Below, piece by piece: positions 1-14,835 of a stretch of 64,000 nt of DNA. The stretch's first letter is position 1; each line of letters begins with the position of its first letter. A program made the position numbers and the translations under genes. The DNA is from Isoperla grammatica (lineage: Eukaryota > Arthropoda > Insecta > Plecoptera > Perlodidae): NCBI GenBank assembly GCA_945910005.1, contig OX246737.1, positions 85,016,496 through 85,080,495 of the forward strand. The letters are read 5' to 3'. The notes beneath the pieces were generated by a model. That model saw nothing but the letters and a program-made list of their open reading frames with translations. It was not told where the DNA came from and searched no databases.

Positions 1-640
1 TGGCCCAAGGATTGTTCCTTGGGGGACCCCACACTTAAGTGTCCTACGATTGTTCAGTTCGTTTCTCATGAGCACCTACTCATTCCTTATCCCTTAGCTT
101 AGGTAACATTTAATAGATAGGGCAAAAGCTCAAAAATAATTACACGTGGTTCAGTGGATATCATAGGCGTGCGCAGGGGGGGAGGGGGCGGCAGATGCCA
201 CCCCCATTGGGAAAGGTATGATTTTTTTAGCAGAATGAGGCGACAAAAATGCTGATGTAGGACAATGGTTCTAATCTTACCTGAAGTTCTAGATTGGATT
301 GAAATTGGAATCAGCTGACTGGCCTCAACATCACCTGTTGCCCTACCGCCAAGATTTTGGCTTCGTGACTGACCACTTCCATCACTTTGTAACAATGATA
401 TCACTGATATTTTCAAAAAGACTTTTGTGAAATTAACCCATTCAAGAAAACGTGTACTCCTCCCAATACGCGTAATTAAAAAACGCATGTCTTTAAGAAA
501 TCACCTGCGAATGCGATGCCTTTTTTTTGTGGGCGACATCCCCCTCACCCCCCCTATTGGCGCCGCCGAGAAGTACTCTGGCCGGGAATTTATTGTGCCC
601 CCCCCCCCTCCCCCCCCCCCCCATTGACCAACCTTTAAGC
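1..640. other. Left flank of array 1, no gene; homopolymer-rich
   Basis: No gene is recognisable. The stretch holds a G-rich run near 174-190, two C-rich blocks near 539-556 and a long, nearly pure C tract at about 598-622 that leads into the satellite. The G-rich block near 168-200 and the reverse complement of 530-575 are loosely similar, which could be decayed terminal inverted repeats of a DNA transposon, but the match is mostly homopolymer and I do not rely on it. Confidence 0.6.
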
Positions 641-3600
641 AAACACATTCATGGCTATTACTGCAGACTAGCCTCCTATACAAGTAGAAGGGCCAAACAC
701 ATTCATGGCTATTACTGCAGACTAGCCTCCTATACAAGTAGAAGGGCCTAACACATTCATGACTATTACTGCAGACTAGCCTCCTATACAAGTAGAAGGG
801 CCTAACACATTCATGGCTATTACTGCAGACTAGCCTCCTATACAAGTAGAAGGGCCAAACACATTCATGGCTATTACTGCAGACTAGCCTCCTATACAAG
901 TAGAAGGGCCTAACACATTCATGGCTATTACTGCAGACTAGCCTCCTATACAAGTAGAAGGGCCTAACACATTCATGGCTATTACTGCAGACTAGCCTCC
1001 TATACAAGTAGAAGGGCCTAACACATTCATGGCTATTACTGCAGACTAGCCTCCTATACAAGTAGAAGGGCCAAACACATTCATGGCTATTACTGCAGAC
1101 TAGCCTCCTATACAAGTAGAAGGGCCTAACACATTCATGGCTATTACTGCAGACTAGCCTCCTATACAAGTAGAAGGGCCTAACACATTCATGGCTATTA
1201 CTGCAGACTAGCCTCCTATACAAGTAGAAGGGCCAAACACATTCATGGCTATTACTGCAGACTAGCCTCCTATACAAGTAGAAGGGCCTAACACGCATAT
1301 ATGGCTATTACTGCAGACTAGCCTCCTATACAAGTAGAAGGGCCTAACACATTCATGGCTATTACTGCAGACTAGCCTCCTATACAAGTGGAAGGGCCTA
1401 ACACATTCATGGCTATTACTGCAGACTAGCCCCCTATACAAGTAGAAGGGCCTAACACATTAATGGCTATTACTGCAGACTAGCCTCCTATACAAGTAGA
1501 AGGGCCTAACACATTCATGGCTATTACTGCAGACTAGCCTCCTATACAAGTAGAAGGGCCTAACACATTCATGACTATTACTGCAGACTAGCCTCCTATA
1601 CAAGTAGAAGGGCCTAACACGCATATATGGCTATTACTGCAGACTAGCCTCCTATACAAGTAGAAGGGCCTAACACATTCATGGCTATTACTGCAGACTA
1701 GCCTCCTATACAAGTAGAAGGGCCTAACACATTCATGGCTATTACTGCAGACTAGCCTCCTATACAAGTAGAAGGGCCTAACACATTCATGGCTATTACT
1801 GCAGACTAGCCTCCTATACAAGTAGAAGGGCCTAACACATTCATGGCTATTACTGCAGACTAGCCTCCTATACAAGTAGAAGGGCCTAACACATTCATGA
1901 CTATTACTGCAGACTAGCCTCCTATACAAGTAGAAGGGCCTAACACATTCATGGCTATTACTGCAGACTAGCCCCCTATACAAGTAGAAGGGCCTAACAC
2001 ATTCATGGCTATTACTGCAGACTAGCCTCCTATACAAGTAGAAGGGCCTAACACATTCATGGCTATTACTGCAGACTAGCCTCCTATACAAGTAGAAGGG
2101 CCTAACACATTCATGGCTATTACTGCAGACTAGCCTCCTATACAAGTAGAAGGGCCTAACACATTCATGGCTATTACTGCAGACTAGCCTCCTATACAAG
2201 TAGAAGGGCCTAACACATTCATGGCTATTACTGCAGACTAGCCTCCTATACAAGTAGAAGGGCCTAACACATTCATGGCTATTACTGCAGACTAGCCCCC
2301 TATACAAGTAGAAGGGCCTAACACATTCATGGCTATTACTGCAGACTAGCCCCCTATACAAGTAGAAGGGCCTAACACATTCATGGCTATTACTGCAGAC
2401 TAGCCCCCTATACAAGTAGAAGGGCCTAACACATTCATGGCTATTACTGCAGACTAGCCTCCTATACAAGTAGAAGGGCCTAACACATTCATGGCTATTA
2501 CTGCAGACTAGCCCCCTATACAAGTAGAAGGGCCTAACACATTCATGGCTATTACTGCAGACTAGCCCCCTATACAAGTAGAAGGGCCAAACACATTCAT
2601 GGCTATTACTGCAGACTAGCCTCCTATACAAGTAGAAGGGCCTAACACATTCATGGCTATTACTGCAGACTAGCCTCCTATACAAGTAGAAGGGCCTAAC
2701 ACGCATATATGGCTATTACTGCAGACTAGCCTCCTATACAAGTAGAAGGGCCTAACACATTCATGGCTATTACTGCAGACTAGCCTCCTATACAAGTGGA
2801 AGGGCCTAACACATTCATGGCTATTACTGCAGACTAGCCCCCTATACAAGTAGAAGGGCCTAACACATTAATGGCTATTACTGCAGACTAGCCTCCTATA
2901 CAAGTAGAAGGGCCAAACACATTCATGGCTATTACTGCAGACTAGCCTCCTATACAAGTAGAAGGGCCTAACACATTCATGGCTATTACTGCAGACTAGC
3001 CTCCTATACAAGTAGAAGGGCCTAACACATTCATGGCTATTACTGCAGACTAGCCTCCTATACAAGTAGAAGGGCCTAACACATTCATGGCTATTACTGC
3101 AGACTAGCCTCCTATACAAGTAGAAGGGCCTAACACATTCATGACTATTACTGCAGACTAGCCTCCTATACAAGTAGAAGGGCCTAACACATTCATGGCT
3201 ATTACTGCAGACTAGCCCCCTATACAAGTAGAAGGGCCTAACACATTCATGGCTATTACTGCAGACTAGCCTCCTATACAAGTAGAAGGGCCTAACACAT
3301 TCATGGCTATTACTGCAGACTAGCCTCCTATACAAGTAGAAGGGCCTAACACATTCATGGCTATTACTGCAGACTAGCCTCCTATACAAGTAGAAGGGCC
3401 TAACACATTCATGGCTATTACTGCAGACTAGCCTCCTATACAAGTAGAAGGGCCTAACACATTCATGGCTATTACTGCAGACTAGCCTCCTATACAAGTA
3501 GAAGGGCCTAACACATTCATGGCTATTACTGCAGACTAGCCCCCTATACAAGTAGAAGGGCCTAACACATTCATGGCTATTACTGCAGACTAGCCCCCTA

Positions 3601-6600
3601 TACAAGTAGAAGGGCCTAACACATTCATGGCTATTACTGCAGACTAGCCCCCTATACAAGTAGAAGGGCCTAACACATTCATGGCTATTACTGCAGACTA
3701 GCCTCCTATACAAGTAGAAGGGCCTAACACATTCATGGCTATTACTGCAGACTAGCCCCCTATACAAGTAGAAGGGCCTAACACATTCATGGCTATTACT
3801 GCAGACTAGCCCCCTATACAAGTAGAAGGGCCAAACACATTCATGGCTATTACTGCAGACTAGCCTCCTATACAAGTAGAAGGGCCTAACACATTCATGG
3901 CTATTACTGCAGACTAGCCTCCTATACAAGTAGAAGGGCCTAACACATTCATGGCTATTACTGCAGACTAGCCCCCTATACAAGTAGAAGGGCCTAACAC
4001 ATTCATGGCTATTACTGCAGACTAGCCTCCTATACAAGTAGAAGGGCCTAACACATTCATGGCTATTACTGCAGACTAGCCCCCTATACAAGTAGAAGGG
4101 CCTAACACATTCATGGCTATTACTGCAGACTAGCCTCCTATACAAGTAGAAGGGCCAAACACATTCATGGCTATTACTGCAGACTAGCCTCCTATACAAG
4201 TAGAAGGGCCTAACACATTCATGGCTATTACTGCAGACTAGCCTCCTATACAAGTAGAAGGGCCTAACACATTCATGGCTATTACTGCAGACTAGCCTCC
4301 AATACAAGTAGAAGGGCCTAACACATTCATGGCTATTACTGCAGACTAGCCTCCTATACAAGTAGAAGGGCCTAACACATTCATGGCTATTACTGCAGAC
4401 TAGCCTCCTATACAAGTAGAAGGGCCTAACACATTCATGGCTATTACTGCAGACTAGCCTCCTATACAAGTAGAAGGGCCTAACACATTCATGGCTATTA
4501 CTGCAGACTAGCCTCCAATACAAGTAGAAGGGCCAAACACATTCATGGCTATTACTGCAGACTAGCCTCCTATACAAGTAGAAGGGCCTAACACATTCAT
4601 GGCTATTACTGCAGACTAGCCTCCTATACAAGTAGAAGGGCCTAACACATTCATGGCTATTACTGCAGACTAGCCTCCAATACAAGTAGAAGGGCCAAAC
4701 ACATTCATGGCTATTACTGCAGACTAGCCTCCTATACAAGTAGAAGGGCCTAACACATTCATGACTATTACTGCAGACTAGCCTCCTATACAAGTAGAAG
4801 GGCCTAACACATTCATGGCTATTACTGCAGACTAGCCTCCTATACAAGTAGAAGGGCCTAACACATTCATGGCTATTACTGCAGACTAGCCTCCTATACA
4901 AGTAGAAGGGCCTAACACATTCATGGCTATTACTGCAGACTAGCCTCCAATACAAGTAGAAGGGCCAAACACATTCATGGCTATTACTGCAGACTAGCCT
5001 CCTATACAAGTAGAAGGGCCTAACACATTCATGGCTATTACTGCAGACTAGCCTCCTATACAAGTAGAAGGGCCTAACACATTCATGGCTATTACTGCAG
5101 ACTAGCCTCCAATACAAGTAGAAGGGCCAAACACATTCATGGCTATTACTGCAGACTAGCCTCCTATACAAGTAGAAGGGCCTAACACATTCATGGCTAT
5201 TACTGCAGACTAGCCCCCTATACAAGTAGAAGGGCCTAACACATTCATGGCTATTACTGCAGACTAGCCTCCTATACAAGTAGAAGGGCCTAACACATTC
5301 ATGGCAATTACTGCAGACTAGCCCCCTATACAAGTAGAAGGGCCTAACACATTCATGGCTATTACTGCAGACTAGCCCCCTATACAAGTAGAAGGGCCAA
5401 ACACATTCATGGCTATTACTGCAGACTAGCCCCCTATACAAGTAGAAGGGCCTAACACATTCATGGCTATTACTGCAGACTAGCCTCCTATACAAGTAGA
5501 AGGGCCAAACACATTCATGGCTATTACTGCAGACTAGCCCCCTATACAAGTAGAAGGGCCTAACACATTCATGGCTATTACTGCAGACTAGCCTCCTATA
5601 CAAGTAGAAGGGCCTAACACATTCATGGCTATTACTGCAGACTAGCCTCCTATACAAGTAGAAGGGCCTAACACATTCATGGCTATTACTGCAGACTAGC
5701 CCCCTATACAAGTAGAAGGGCCAAACACATTCATGGCTATTACTGCAGACTAGCCCCCTATACAAGTAGAAGGGCCTAACACATTCATGGCTATTACTGC
5801 AGACTAGCCTCCTATACAAGTAGAAGGGCCTAACACATTCATGGCTATTACTGCAGACTAGCCCCCTATACAAGTAGAAGGGCCAAACACATTCATGGCT
5901 ATTACTGCAGACTAGCCCCCTATACAAGTAGAAGGGCCTAACACATTCATGGCTATTACTGCAGACTAGCCTCCTATACAAGTAGAAGGGCCTAACACAT
6001 TCATGGCTATTACTGCAGACTAGCCTCCTATACAAGTAGAAGGGCCTAACACATTCATGGCTATTACTGCAGACTAGCCTCCTATACAAGTAGAAGGGCC
6101 TAACACATTCATGGCTATTACTGCAGACTAGCCTCCTATACAAGTAGAAGGGCCTAACACATTCATGGCTATTACTGCAGACTAGCCTCCTATACAAGTA
6201 GAAGGGCCTAACACATTCATGACTATTACTGCAGACTAGCCTCCTATACAAGTAGAAGGGCCTAACACATTCATGGCTATTACTGCAGACTAGCCTCCTA
6301 TACAAGTAGAAGGACCTAACACATTCATGGCTATTACTGCAGACTAGCCTCCTATACAAGTAGAAGGACCTAACACATTCATGGCTATTACTGCAGACTA
6401 GCCTCCTATACAAGTAGAAGGGCCTAACACATTCATGGCTATTACTGCAGACTAGCCTCCTATACAAGTAGAAGGGCCTAACACATTCATGACTATTACT
6501 GCAGACTAGCCTCCTATACAAGTAGAAGGGCCAAACACATTCATGGCTATTACTGCAGACTAGCCTCCTATACAAGTAGAAAGCCTAACACATTCATGGC

Positions 6601-9600
6601 TATTACTGCAGACTAGCCTCCTATACAAGTAGAAGGGCCTAACACATTCATGGCTATTACTGCAGACTAGCCTCCTATACAAGTAGAAGGGCCTTACACA
6701 TTCATGGCTATTACTGCAGACTAGCCCCCTATACAAGTAGAAGGGCCTAACACATTCATGGCTATTACTGCAGACTAGCCTCCTATACAAGTAGAAGGGC
6801 CTAACACGCATATATGGCTATTACTGCAGACTAGCCTCCAATACAAGTAGAAGGGCCTAACACATTCATGACTATTACTGCAGACTAGCCTCCTATACAA
6901 GTAGAAGGGCCTAACACATTCATGGCTATTACTGCAGACTAGCCTCCTATACAAGTAGAAGGGCCTAACACATTCATGGCTATTACTGCAGACTAGCCCC
7001 CTATACAAGTAGAAGGGCCTAACACATTCATGGCTATTACTGCAGACTAGCCTCCTATACAAGTAGAAGGGCCTAACACGCATATATGGCTATTACTGCA
7101 GACTAGCCCCCTATACAAGTAGAAGGGCCTAACACATTCATGGCTATTACTGCAGACTAGCCTCCTATACAAGTAGAAGGTCCTAACACATTCATGGCTA
7201 TTACTGTGACTAGCCCCCTATACAAGTAGAAGGGCCTAACACATTCATGGCTATTACTGCAGACTAGCCCCCTATACAAGTAGAAGGGCCTAACACATTC
7301 ATGGCTATTACTGCAGACTAGCCTCCTATACAAGTAGAAGGGCCTAACACATTCATGGCTATTACTGCAGACTAGCCTCCTATACAAGTAGAAGGGCCTA
7401 ACACATTCATGGCTATTACTGCAGACTAGCCTCCTATACAAGTAGAAGGGCCTAACACATTCATGGCTATTACTGCAGACTAGCCCCCTATACAAGTAGA
7501 AGGGCCTAACACATTCATGGCTATTACTGCAGACTAGCCTCCTATACAAGTAGAAGGGCCTAACACATTCATGGCTATTACTGCAGACTAGCCTCCTATA
7601 CAAGTAGAAGGGCCTAACACATTCATGGCTATTACTGCAGACTAGCCTCCTATACAAGTAGAAGGGCCTAACACATTCATGGCTATTACTGCAGACTAGC
7701 CTCCTATACAAGTAGAAGGGCCTAACACATTCATGGCTATTACTGCAGACTAGCCTCCTATACAAGTAGAAGGGCCTAACACATTCATGGCTATTACTGC
7801 AGACTAGCCTCCTATACAAGTAGAAGGGCCTAACACATTCATGGCTATTACTGCAGACTAGCCTCCTATACAAGTAGAAGGGCCTAACACATTCATGGCT
7901 ATTACTGCAGACTAGCCTCCTATACAAGTAGAAGGGCCTAACACATTCATGGCTATTACTGCAGACTAGCCTCCTATACAAGTAGAAGGGCCTAACACAT
8001 TCATGGCTATTACTGCAGACTAGCCTCCTATACAAGTAGAAGGCCTAACACATTCATGGCTATTACTGCAGACTAGCCTCCTATACAAGTAGAAGGGCCT
8101 AACACATTCATGGCTATTACTGCAGACTAGCCTCCTATACAAGTAGAAGGGCCTAACACATTCATGGCTATTACTGCAGACTAGCCCCCTATACAAGTAG
8201 AAGGGCCTAACACATTCATGGCTATTACTGCAGACTAGCCTCCTATACAAGTAGAAGGGCCTAACACATTCATGGCTATTACTGCAGACTAGCCTCCTAT
8301 ACAAGTAGAAGGGCCTAACACATTCATGGCTATTACTGCAGACTAGCCTCCTATACAAGTAGAAGGGCCTAACACATTCATGGCTATTACTGCAGACTAG
8401 CCTCCTATACAAGTAGAAGGGCCTAACACATTCATGGCTATTACTGCAGACTAGCCTCCTATACAAGTAGAAGGGCCTAACACATTCATGGCTATTACTG
8501 CAGACTAGCCTCCTATACAAGTAGAAGGGCCTTACACATTCATGGCTATTACTGCAGACTAGCCCCCTATACAAGTAGAAGGGCCTAACACATTCATGGC
8601 TATTACTGCAGACTAGCCTCCTATACAAGTAGAAGGGCCTAACACATTCATGGCTATTACTGCAGACTAGCCTCCTATACAAGTAGAAGGGCCTAACACA
8701 TTCATGGCTATTACTGCAGACTAGCCTCCTATACAAGTAGAAGGGCCTAACACATTCATGGCTATTACTGCAGACTAGCCTCCTATACAAGTAGAAGGGC
8801 CTAACACATTCATGGCTATTACTGCAGACTAGCCTCCTATACAAGTAGAAGGGCCTAACACATTCATGGCTATTACTGCAGACTAGCCCCCTATACAAGT
8901 AGAAGGGCCTAACACATTCATGGCTATTACTGCAGACTAGCCTCCTATACAAGTAGAAGGGCCTAACACATTCATGGCTATTACTGCAGACTAGCCTCCT
9001 ATACAAGTAGAAGGTCCTAACACATTCATGGCTATTACTGCAGACTAGCCCCTATACAAGTAGAAGGGCCTAACACATTCATGACTATTACTGCAGACTA
9101 GCCCCCTATACAAGTAGAAGGGCCTAACACATTCATGGCTATTACTGCAGACTAGCCTCCTATACAAGTAGAAGGGCCAAACACATTCATGGCTATTACT
9201 GCAGACTAGCCTCCTATACAAGTAGAAGGGCCTAACACATTCATGGCTATTACTGCAGACTAGCCTCCTATACAAGTAGAAGGGCCTAACACATTCATGG
9301 CTATTACTGCAGACTAGCCTCCTATACAAGTAGAAGGGCCTAACACATTCATGGCTATTACTGCAGACTAGCTCCTATACAAGTAGAAGGGCCTTACACA
9401 TTCATGGCTATTACTGCAGACTAGCCTCCTATACAAGTAGAAGGGCCTAACACATTCATGGCTATTACTGCAGACTAGCCTCCTATACAAGTAGAAGGGC
9501 CTAACACATTCATGGCTATTACTGCAGACTAGCCTCCTATACAAGTAGAAGGGCCTAACACATTCATGGCTATTACTGCAGACTAGCCTCCTATACAAGT

Positions 9601-12600
9601 AGAAGGGCCTAACACCATTCATGGCTATTACTGCAGACTAGCCTCCTATACAAGTAGAAGGCCTAACACATTCATGGCTATTACTGCAGACTAGCCTCCT
9701 ATACAAGTAGAAGGGCCTAACACCATATATGGCTATTACTGCAGACTAGCCTCCTATACAAGTAGAAAGGCCTAACACATTCATGGCTATTACTGCAGAC
9801 TAGCCTCCTATACAAGTAGAAGGGCCTAACACATTCATGGCTATTACTGCAGACTAGCCTCCTATACAAGTAGAAGGGCCTAACACATTCATGGCTATTA
9901 CTGCAGACTAGCCTCCTATACAAGTAGAAGGGCCTAACACATTCATGGCTATTACTGCAGACTAGCCTCCTATACAAGTAGAAGGGCCTTACACATTCAT
10001 GGCTATTACTGCAGACTAGCCTCCTATACAAGTAGAAGGGCCTAACACATTCATGGCTATTACTGCAGACTAGCCTCCTATACAAGTAGAAGGGCCTAAC
10101 ACATTCATGGCTATTACTGCAGACTAGCCTCCTATACAAGTAGAAGGGCCTAACACATTCATGGCTATTACTGCAGACTAGCCTCCTATACAAGTAGAAG
10201 GGCCTACACATTCATGGCTATTACTGCAGACTAGCCTCCTATACAAGTAGAAGGGCCTAACACATTCATGGCTATTACTGCAGACTAGCCTCCTATACAA
10301 GTAGAAGGGCCTTACACATTCATGGCTATTACTGCAGACTAGCCTCCTATACAAGTAGAAGGGCCTAACACATTCATGGCTATTACTGCAGACTAGCCTC
10401 CTATACAAGTAGAAGGGCCTAACACATTCATGGCTATTACTGCAGACTAGCCTCCTATACAAGTAGAAGGGCCTAACACATTCATGGCTATTACTGCAGA
10501 CTAGCCTCCTATACAAGTAGAAGGGCCAAACACATTCATGGCTATTACTGCAGACTAGCCCTCCTATACAAGTAGAAGGGCCTAACACATTCATGGCTAT
10601 TACTGCAGACTAGCCTCCTATACAAGTAGAAGGGCCTAACACGCATATATGGCTATTACTGCAGACTAGCCTCCTATACAAGTAGAAGGGCCTAACACAT
10701 TCATGGCTATTACTGCAGACTAGCCCCCTATACAAGTAGAAGGTCCTAACACATTCATGGCTATTACTGCAGACTAGCCTCCTATACAAGTAGAAGGGCC
10801 TAACACATTCATGGCTATTACTGCAGACTAGCCTCCTATACAAGTAGAAGGGCCTAACACATTCATGGCTATTACTGCAGACTAGCCCCCTATACAAGTA
10901 GAAGGGCCTAACACATTCATGGCTATTACTGCAGACTAGCCTCCTATACAAGTAGAAGGGCCTAACACATTCATGGCTATTACTGCAGACTAGCCTCCTA
11001 TACAAGTAGAAGGGCCTAACACATTCATGGCTATTACTGCAGACTAGCCTCCTATACAAGTAGAAGGGCCTAACACCATATATGGCTATTACTGCAGACT
11101 AGCCTCCTATACAAGTAGAAGGCCTAACACATTCATGGCTATTACTGCAGACTAGCCTCCTATACAAGTAGAAGGGCCTAACACATTCATGGCTATTACT
11201 GCAGACTAGCCTCCTATACAAGTAGAAGGGCCAAACACATTCATGGCTATTACTGCAGACTAGCCTCCTATACAAGTAGAAGGGCCTAACACATTCATGG
11301 CTATTACTGCAGACTAGCCCCCTATACAAGTAGAAGGGCCTAACACATTCATGGCTATTACTGCAGACTAGCCTCCTATACAAGTAGAAGGGCCTAACAC
11401 ATTCATGGCTATTACTGCAGACTAGCCCCCTATACAAGTAGAAGGGCCTAACACATTCATGGCTATTACTGCAGACTAGCCTCCTATACAAGTAGAAGGG
11501 CCTAACACATTCATGGCTATTACTGCAGACTAGCCTCCTATACAAGTAGAAGGGCCTAACACATTCATGGCTATTACTGCAGACTAGCCCCCTATACAAG
11601 TAGAAGGGCCTAACACATTCATGGCTATTACTGCAGACTAGCCTCCTATACAAGTAGAAGGGCCTAACACATTCATGGCTATTACTGCAGACTAGCCTCC
11701 TATACAAGTAGAAGGGCCTAACACATTCATGGCTATTACTGCAGACTAGCCTCCTATACAAGTAGAAGGGCCTAACACATTCATGGCTATTACTGCAGAC
11801 TAGCCTCCTATACAAGTAGAAGGGCCTAACACATTCATGGCTATTACTGCAGACTAGCCCCCTATACAAGTAGAAGGGCCTAACACATTCATGGCTATTA
11901 CTGCAGACTAGCCTCCTATACAAGTAGAAGGGCCTAACACATTCATGGCTATTACTGCAGACTAGCCCCCTATACAAGTAGAAGGGCCTAACACATTCAT
12001 GGCTATTACTGCAGACTAGCTTCCTATACAAGTAGAAGGGCCTAACACATTCATGGCTATTACTGCAGACTAGCCTCCTATACAAGTAGAAGGGCCTAAC
12101 ACATTCATGGCTATTACTGCAGACTAGCCCCCTATACAAGTAGAAGGGCCTAACACATTCATGGCTATTACTGCAGACTAGCCTCCTATACAAGTAGAAG
12201 GGCCTAACACATTCATGGCTATTACTGCAGACTAGCCTCCTATACAAGTAGAAGGGCCTAACACATTCATGGCTATTACTGCAGACTAGCCTCCTATACA
12301 AGTAGAAGGGCCTAACACATTCATGGCTATTACTGCAGACTAGCCTCCTATACAAGTAGAAGGGCCTAACACATTCATGGCTATTACTGCAGACTAGCCT
12401 CCTATACAAGTAGAAGGGCCTAACACATTCATGGCTATTACTGCAGACTAGCCTCCTATACAAGTAGAAGGGCCTAACACATTCATGGCTATTACTGCAG
12501 ACTAGCTTCCTATACAAGTAGAAGGTCCTAACACATTCATGGCTATTACTGCAGACTAGCCCCCTATACAAGTAGAAGGGCCTAACACATTCATGGCTAT

Positions 12601-14835
12601 TACTGCAGACTAGCCCCCTATACAAGTAGAAGGGCCTAACACATTCATGGCTATTACTGCAGACTAGCCTCCTATACAAGTAGAAGGGCCTAACACATTC
12701 ATGGCTATTACTGCAGACTAGCCTCCTATACAAGTAGAAGGGCCTAACACATTCATGGCTATTACTGCAGACTAGCCTCCTATACAAGTAGAAGGGCCTA
12801 ACACATTCATGGCTATTACTGCAGACTAGCCTCCTATACAAGTAGAAGGGCCTAACACATTCATGGCTATTACTGCAGACTAGCCTCCTATACAAGTAGA
12901 AGGGCCTAACACATTCATGGCTATTACTGCAGACTAGCCTCCTATACAAGTAGAAGGGCCTAACACATTCATGGCTATTACTGCAGACTAGCCTCCTATA
13001 CAAGTAGAAGGGCCTAACACATTCATGGCTATTACTGCAGACTAGCCTCCTATACAAGTAGAAGGGCCTAACACATTCATGGCTATTACTGCAGACTAGC
13101 CTCCTATACAAGTAGAAGGGCCTAACACATTCATGGCTATTACTGCAGACTAGCCTCCTATACAAGTAGAAGGGCCTAACACATTCATGGCTATTACTGC
13201 AGACTAGCCCCCTATACAAGTAGAAGGGCCTAACACATTCATGGCTATTACTGCAGACTAGCCTCCTATACAAGTAGAAGGGCCTAACACATTCATGGCT
13301 ATTACTGCAGACTAGCCTCCTATACAAGTAGAAGGGCCTAACACATTCATGGCTATTACTGCAGACTAGCCTCCTATACAAGTAGAAGGGCCTAACACAT
13401 TCATGGCTATTACTGCAGACTAGCCTCCTATACAAGTAGAAGGGCCTAACACATTCATGGCTATTACTGCAGACTAGCCCCCTATACAAGTAGAAGGGCC
13501 TAACACATTCATGGCTATTACTGCAGACTAGCCTCCCTATACAAGTAGAAGGGCCTAACACATTCATGGCTATTACTGCAGACTAGCCTCCTATACAAGT
13601 AGAAGGGCCTAACACATTCATGGCTATTACTGCAGACTAGCCCCTATACAAGTAGAAGGGCCTAACACATTCATGGCTATTACTGCAGACTAGCCTCCTA
13701 TACAAGTAGAAGGGCCTAACACATTCATGGCTATTACTGCAGACTAGCCCCCTATACAAGTAGAAGGGCCTAACACATTCATGGCTATTACTGCAGACTA
13801 GCCTCCTATACAAGTAGAAGGGCCTAACACATTCATGGCTATTACTGCAGACTAGCCTCCTATACAAGTAGAAGGGCCTAACACATTCATGGCTATTACT
13901 GCAGACTAGCCCTCCTATACAAGTAGAAGGGCCTAACACATTCATGGCTATTACTGCAGACTAGCCTCCTATACAAGTAGAAGGGCCTAACACATTCATG
14001 GCTATTACTGCAGACTAGCCTCCTATACAAGTAGAAGGGCCTAACACATTCATGGCTATTACTGCAGACTAGCCTCCTATACAAGTAGAAGGGCCTAACA
14101 CATTCATGGCTATTACTGCAGACTAGCCTCCTATACAAGTAGAAGGGCCTAACACATTCATGGCTATTACTGCAGACTAGCCTCCTATACAAGTAGAAGG
14201 CCTAACACATTCATGGCTATTACTGCAGACTAGCCCCCTATACAAGTAGAAGGGCCTAACACATTCATGGCTATTACTGCAGACTAGCCTCCTATACAAG
14301 TAGAAGGGCCTAACACATTCATGGCTATTACTGCAGACTAGCCCCCTATACAAGTAGAAGGGCCTAACACATTCATGGCTATTACTGCAGACTAGCCCCC
14401 TATACAAGTAGAAGGGCCTAACACATTCATGGCTATTACTGCAGACTAGCCCCCTATACAAGTAGAAGGGCCTAACACATTCATGGCTATTACTGCAGAC
14501 TAGCCCCCTATACAAGTAGAAGGGCCTAACACATTCATGGCTATTACTGCAGACTAGCCTCCTATACAAGTAGAAGGGCCTAACACATTCATGGCTATTA
14601 CTGCAGACTAGCCTCCTATACAAGTAGAAGGGCCTAACACATTCATGGCTATTACTGCAGACTAGCCCCCTATACAAGTAGAAGGGCCTAACACATTCAT
14701 GGCTATTACTGCAGACTAGCCCCCTATACAAGTAGAAGGGCCTAACACATTCATGGCTATTACTGCAGACTAGCCTCCTATACAAGTAGAAGGGCCTAAC
14801 ACATTCATGGCTATTACTGCAGACTAGCCTCCTAT
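641..14835. repeat. Satellite array 1: 54-bp tandem repeat, ~260 copies
   Basis: A 54-bp unit containing CATTCATGGCTATTACTGCA and CCTCCTATACAAGTAGAAGG repeats without interruption for about 14.2 kb. Units differ at a few fixed sites: CCTCC/CCCCC, CCTAAC/CCAAAC, ATGGCT/ATGACT and TATAC/AATAC. A two-base-longer variant with ACACGCATATATGG recurs near 1293, 1617, 2701, 6808, 7078 and 10641. The consensus has no CpG. Because 54 is a multiple of 3, the minus strand is open for long stretches (the longest at 2868-6575) and reads as an 18-residue repeat, HECVRPFYLYRRLVCSNS. I regard this as a by-product of unit length: frameshifting indels interrupt it, common variants change amino acids, and no start context or non-repetitive protein segment adjoins it. 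The edges are abrupt: a C tract on the left and unique AT-rich DNA on the right. Confidence 0.97.
1291..2870. repeat. Higher-order duplication inside array 1 (offset 1408 bp)
   Basis: The variant string found from 1291 to about 1462 (ACACGCATATATGG, then a unit with CAAGTGGAAGG, then a CCCCC unit, then ACATTAATGG) recurs in the same order from 2699 to about 2870. The offset of 1408 bp equals 26 units of 54 bp plus two of the +2 variants. Within 4300-5130 the AATACAAG variant recurs at spacings of 4, 3, 5 and 3 units. Both show block duplication by unequal exchange on top of the single-unit repeat. Confidence 0.8.

Noticed and set aside
160..575. MITE with G-rich terminal inverted repeats
   Set aside because: The similarity between the two ends is mainly homopolymer G/C and no target-site duplication could be found.
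501..14785. Series of minus-strand ORFs of 83-1235 codons across array 1
   Set aside because: They arise from the stop-free frame of a 54-bp satellite; they are broken by many frameshifts and have no non-repeat domain. Several begin at TTG or GTG rather than ATG.
641..14835. CRISPR-like array
   Set aside because: Units are contiguous with no unique spacers, and the context is eukaryotic.
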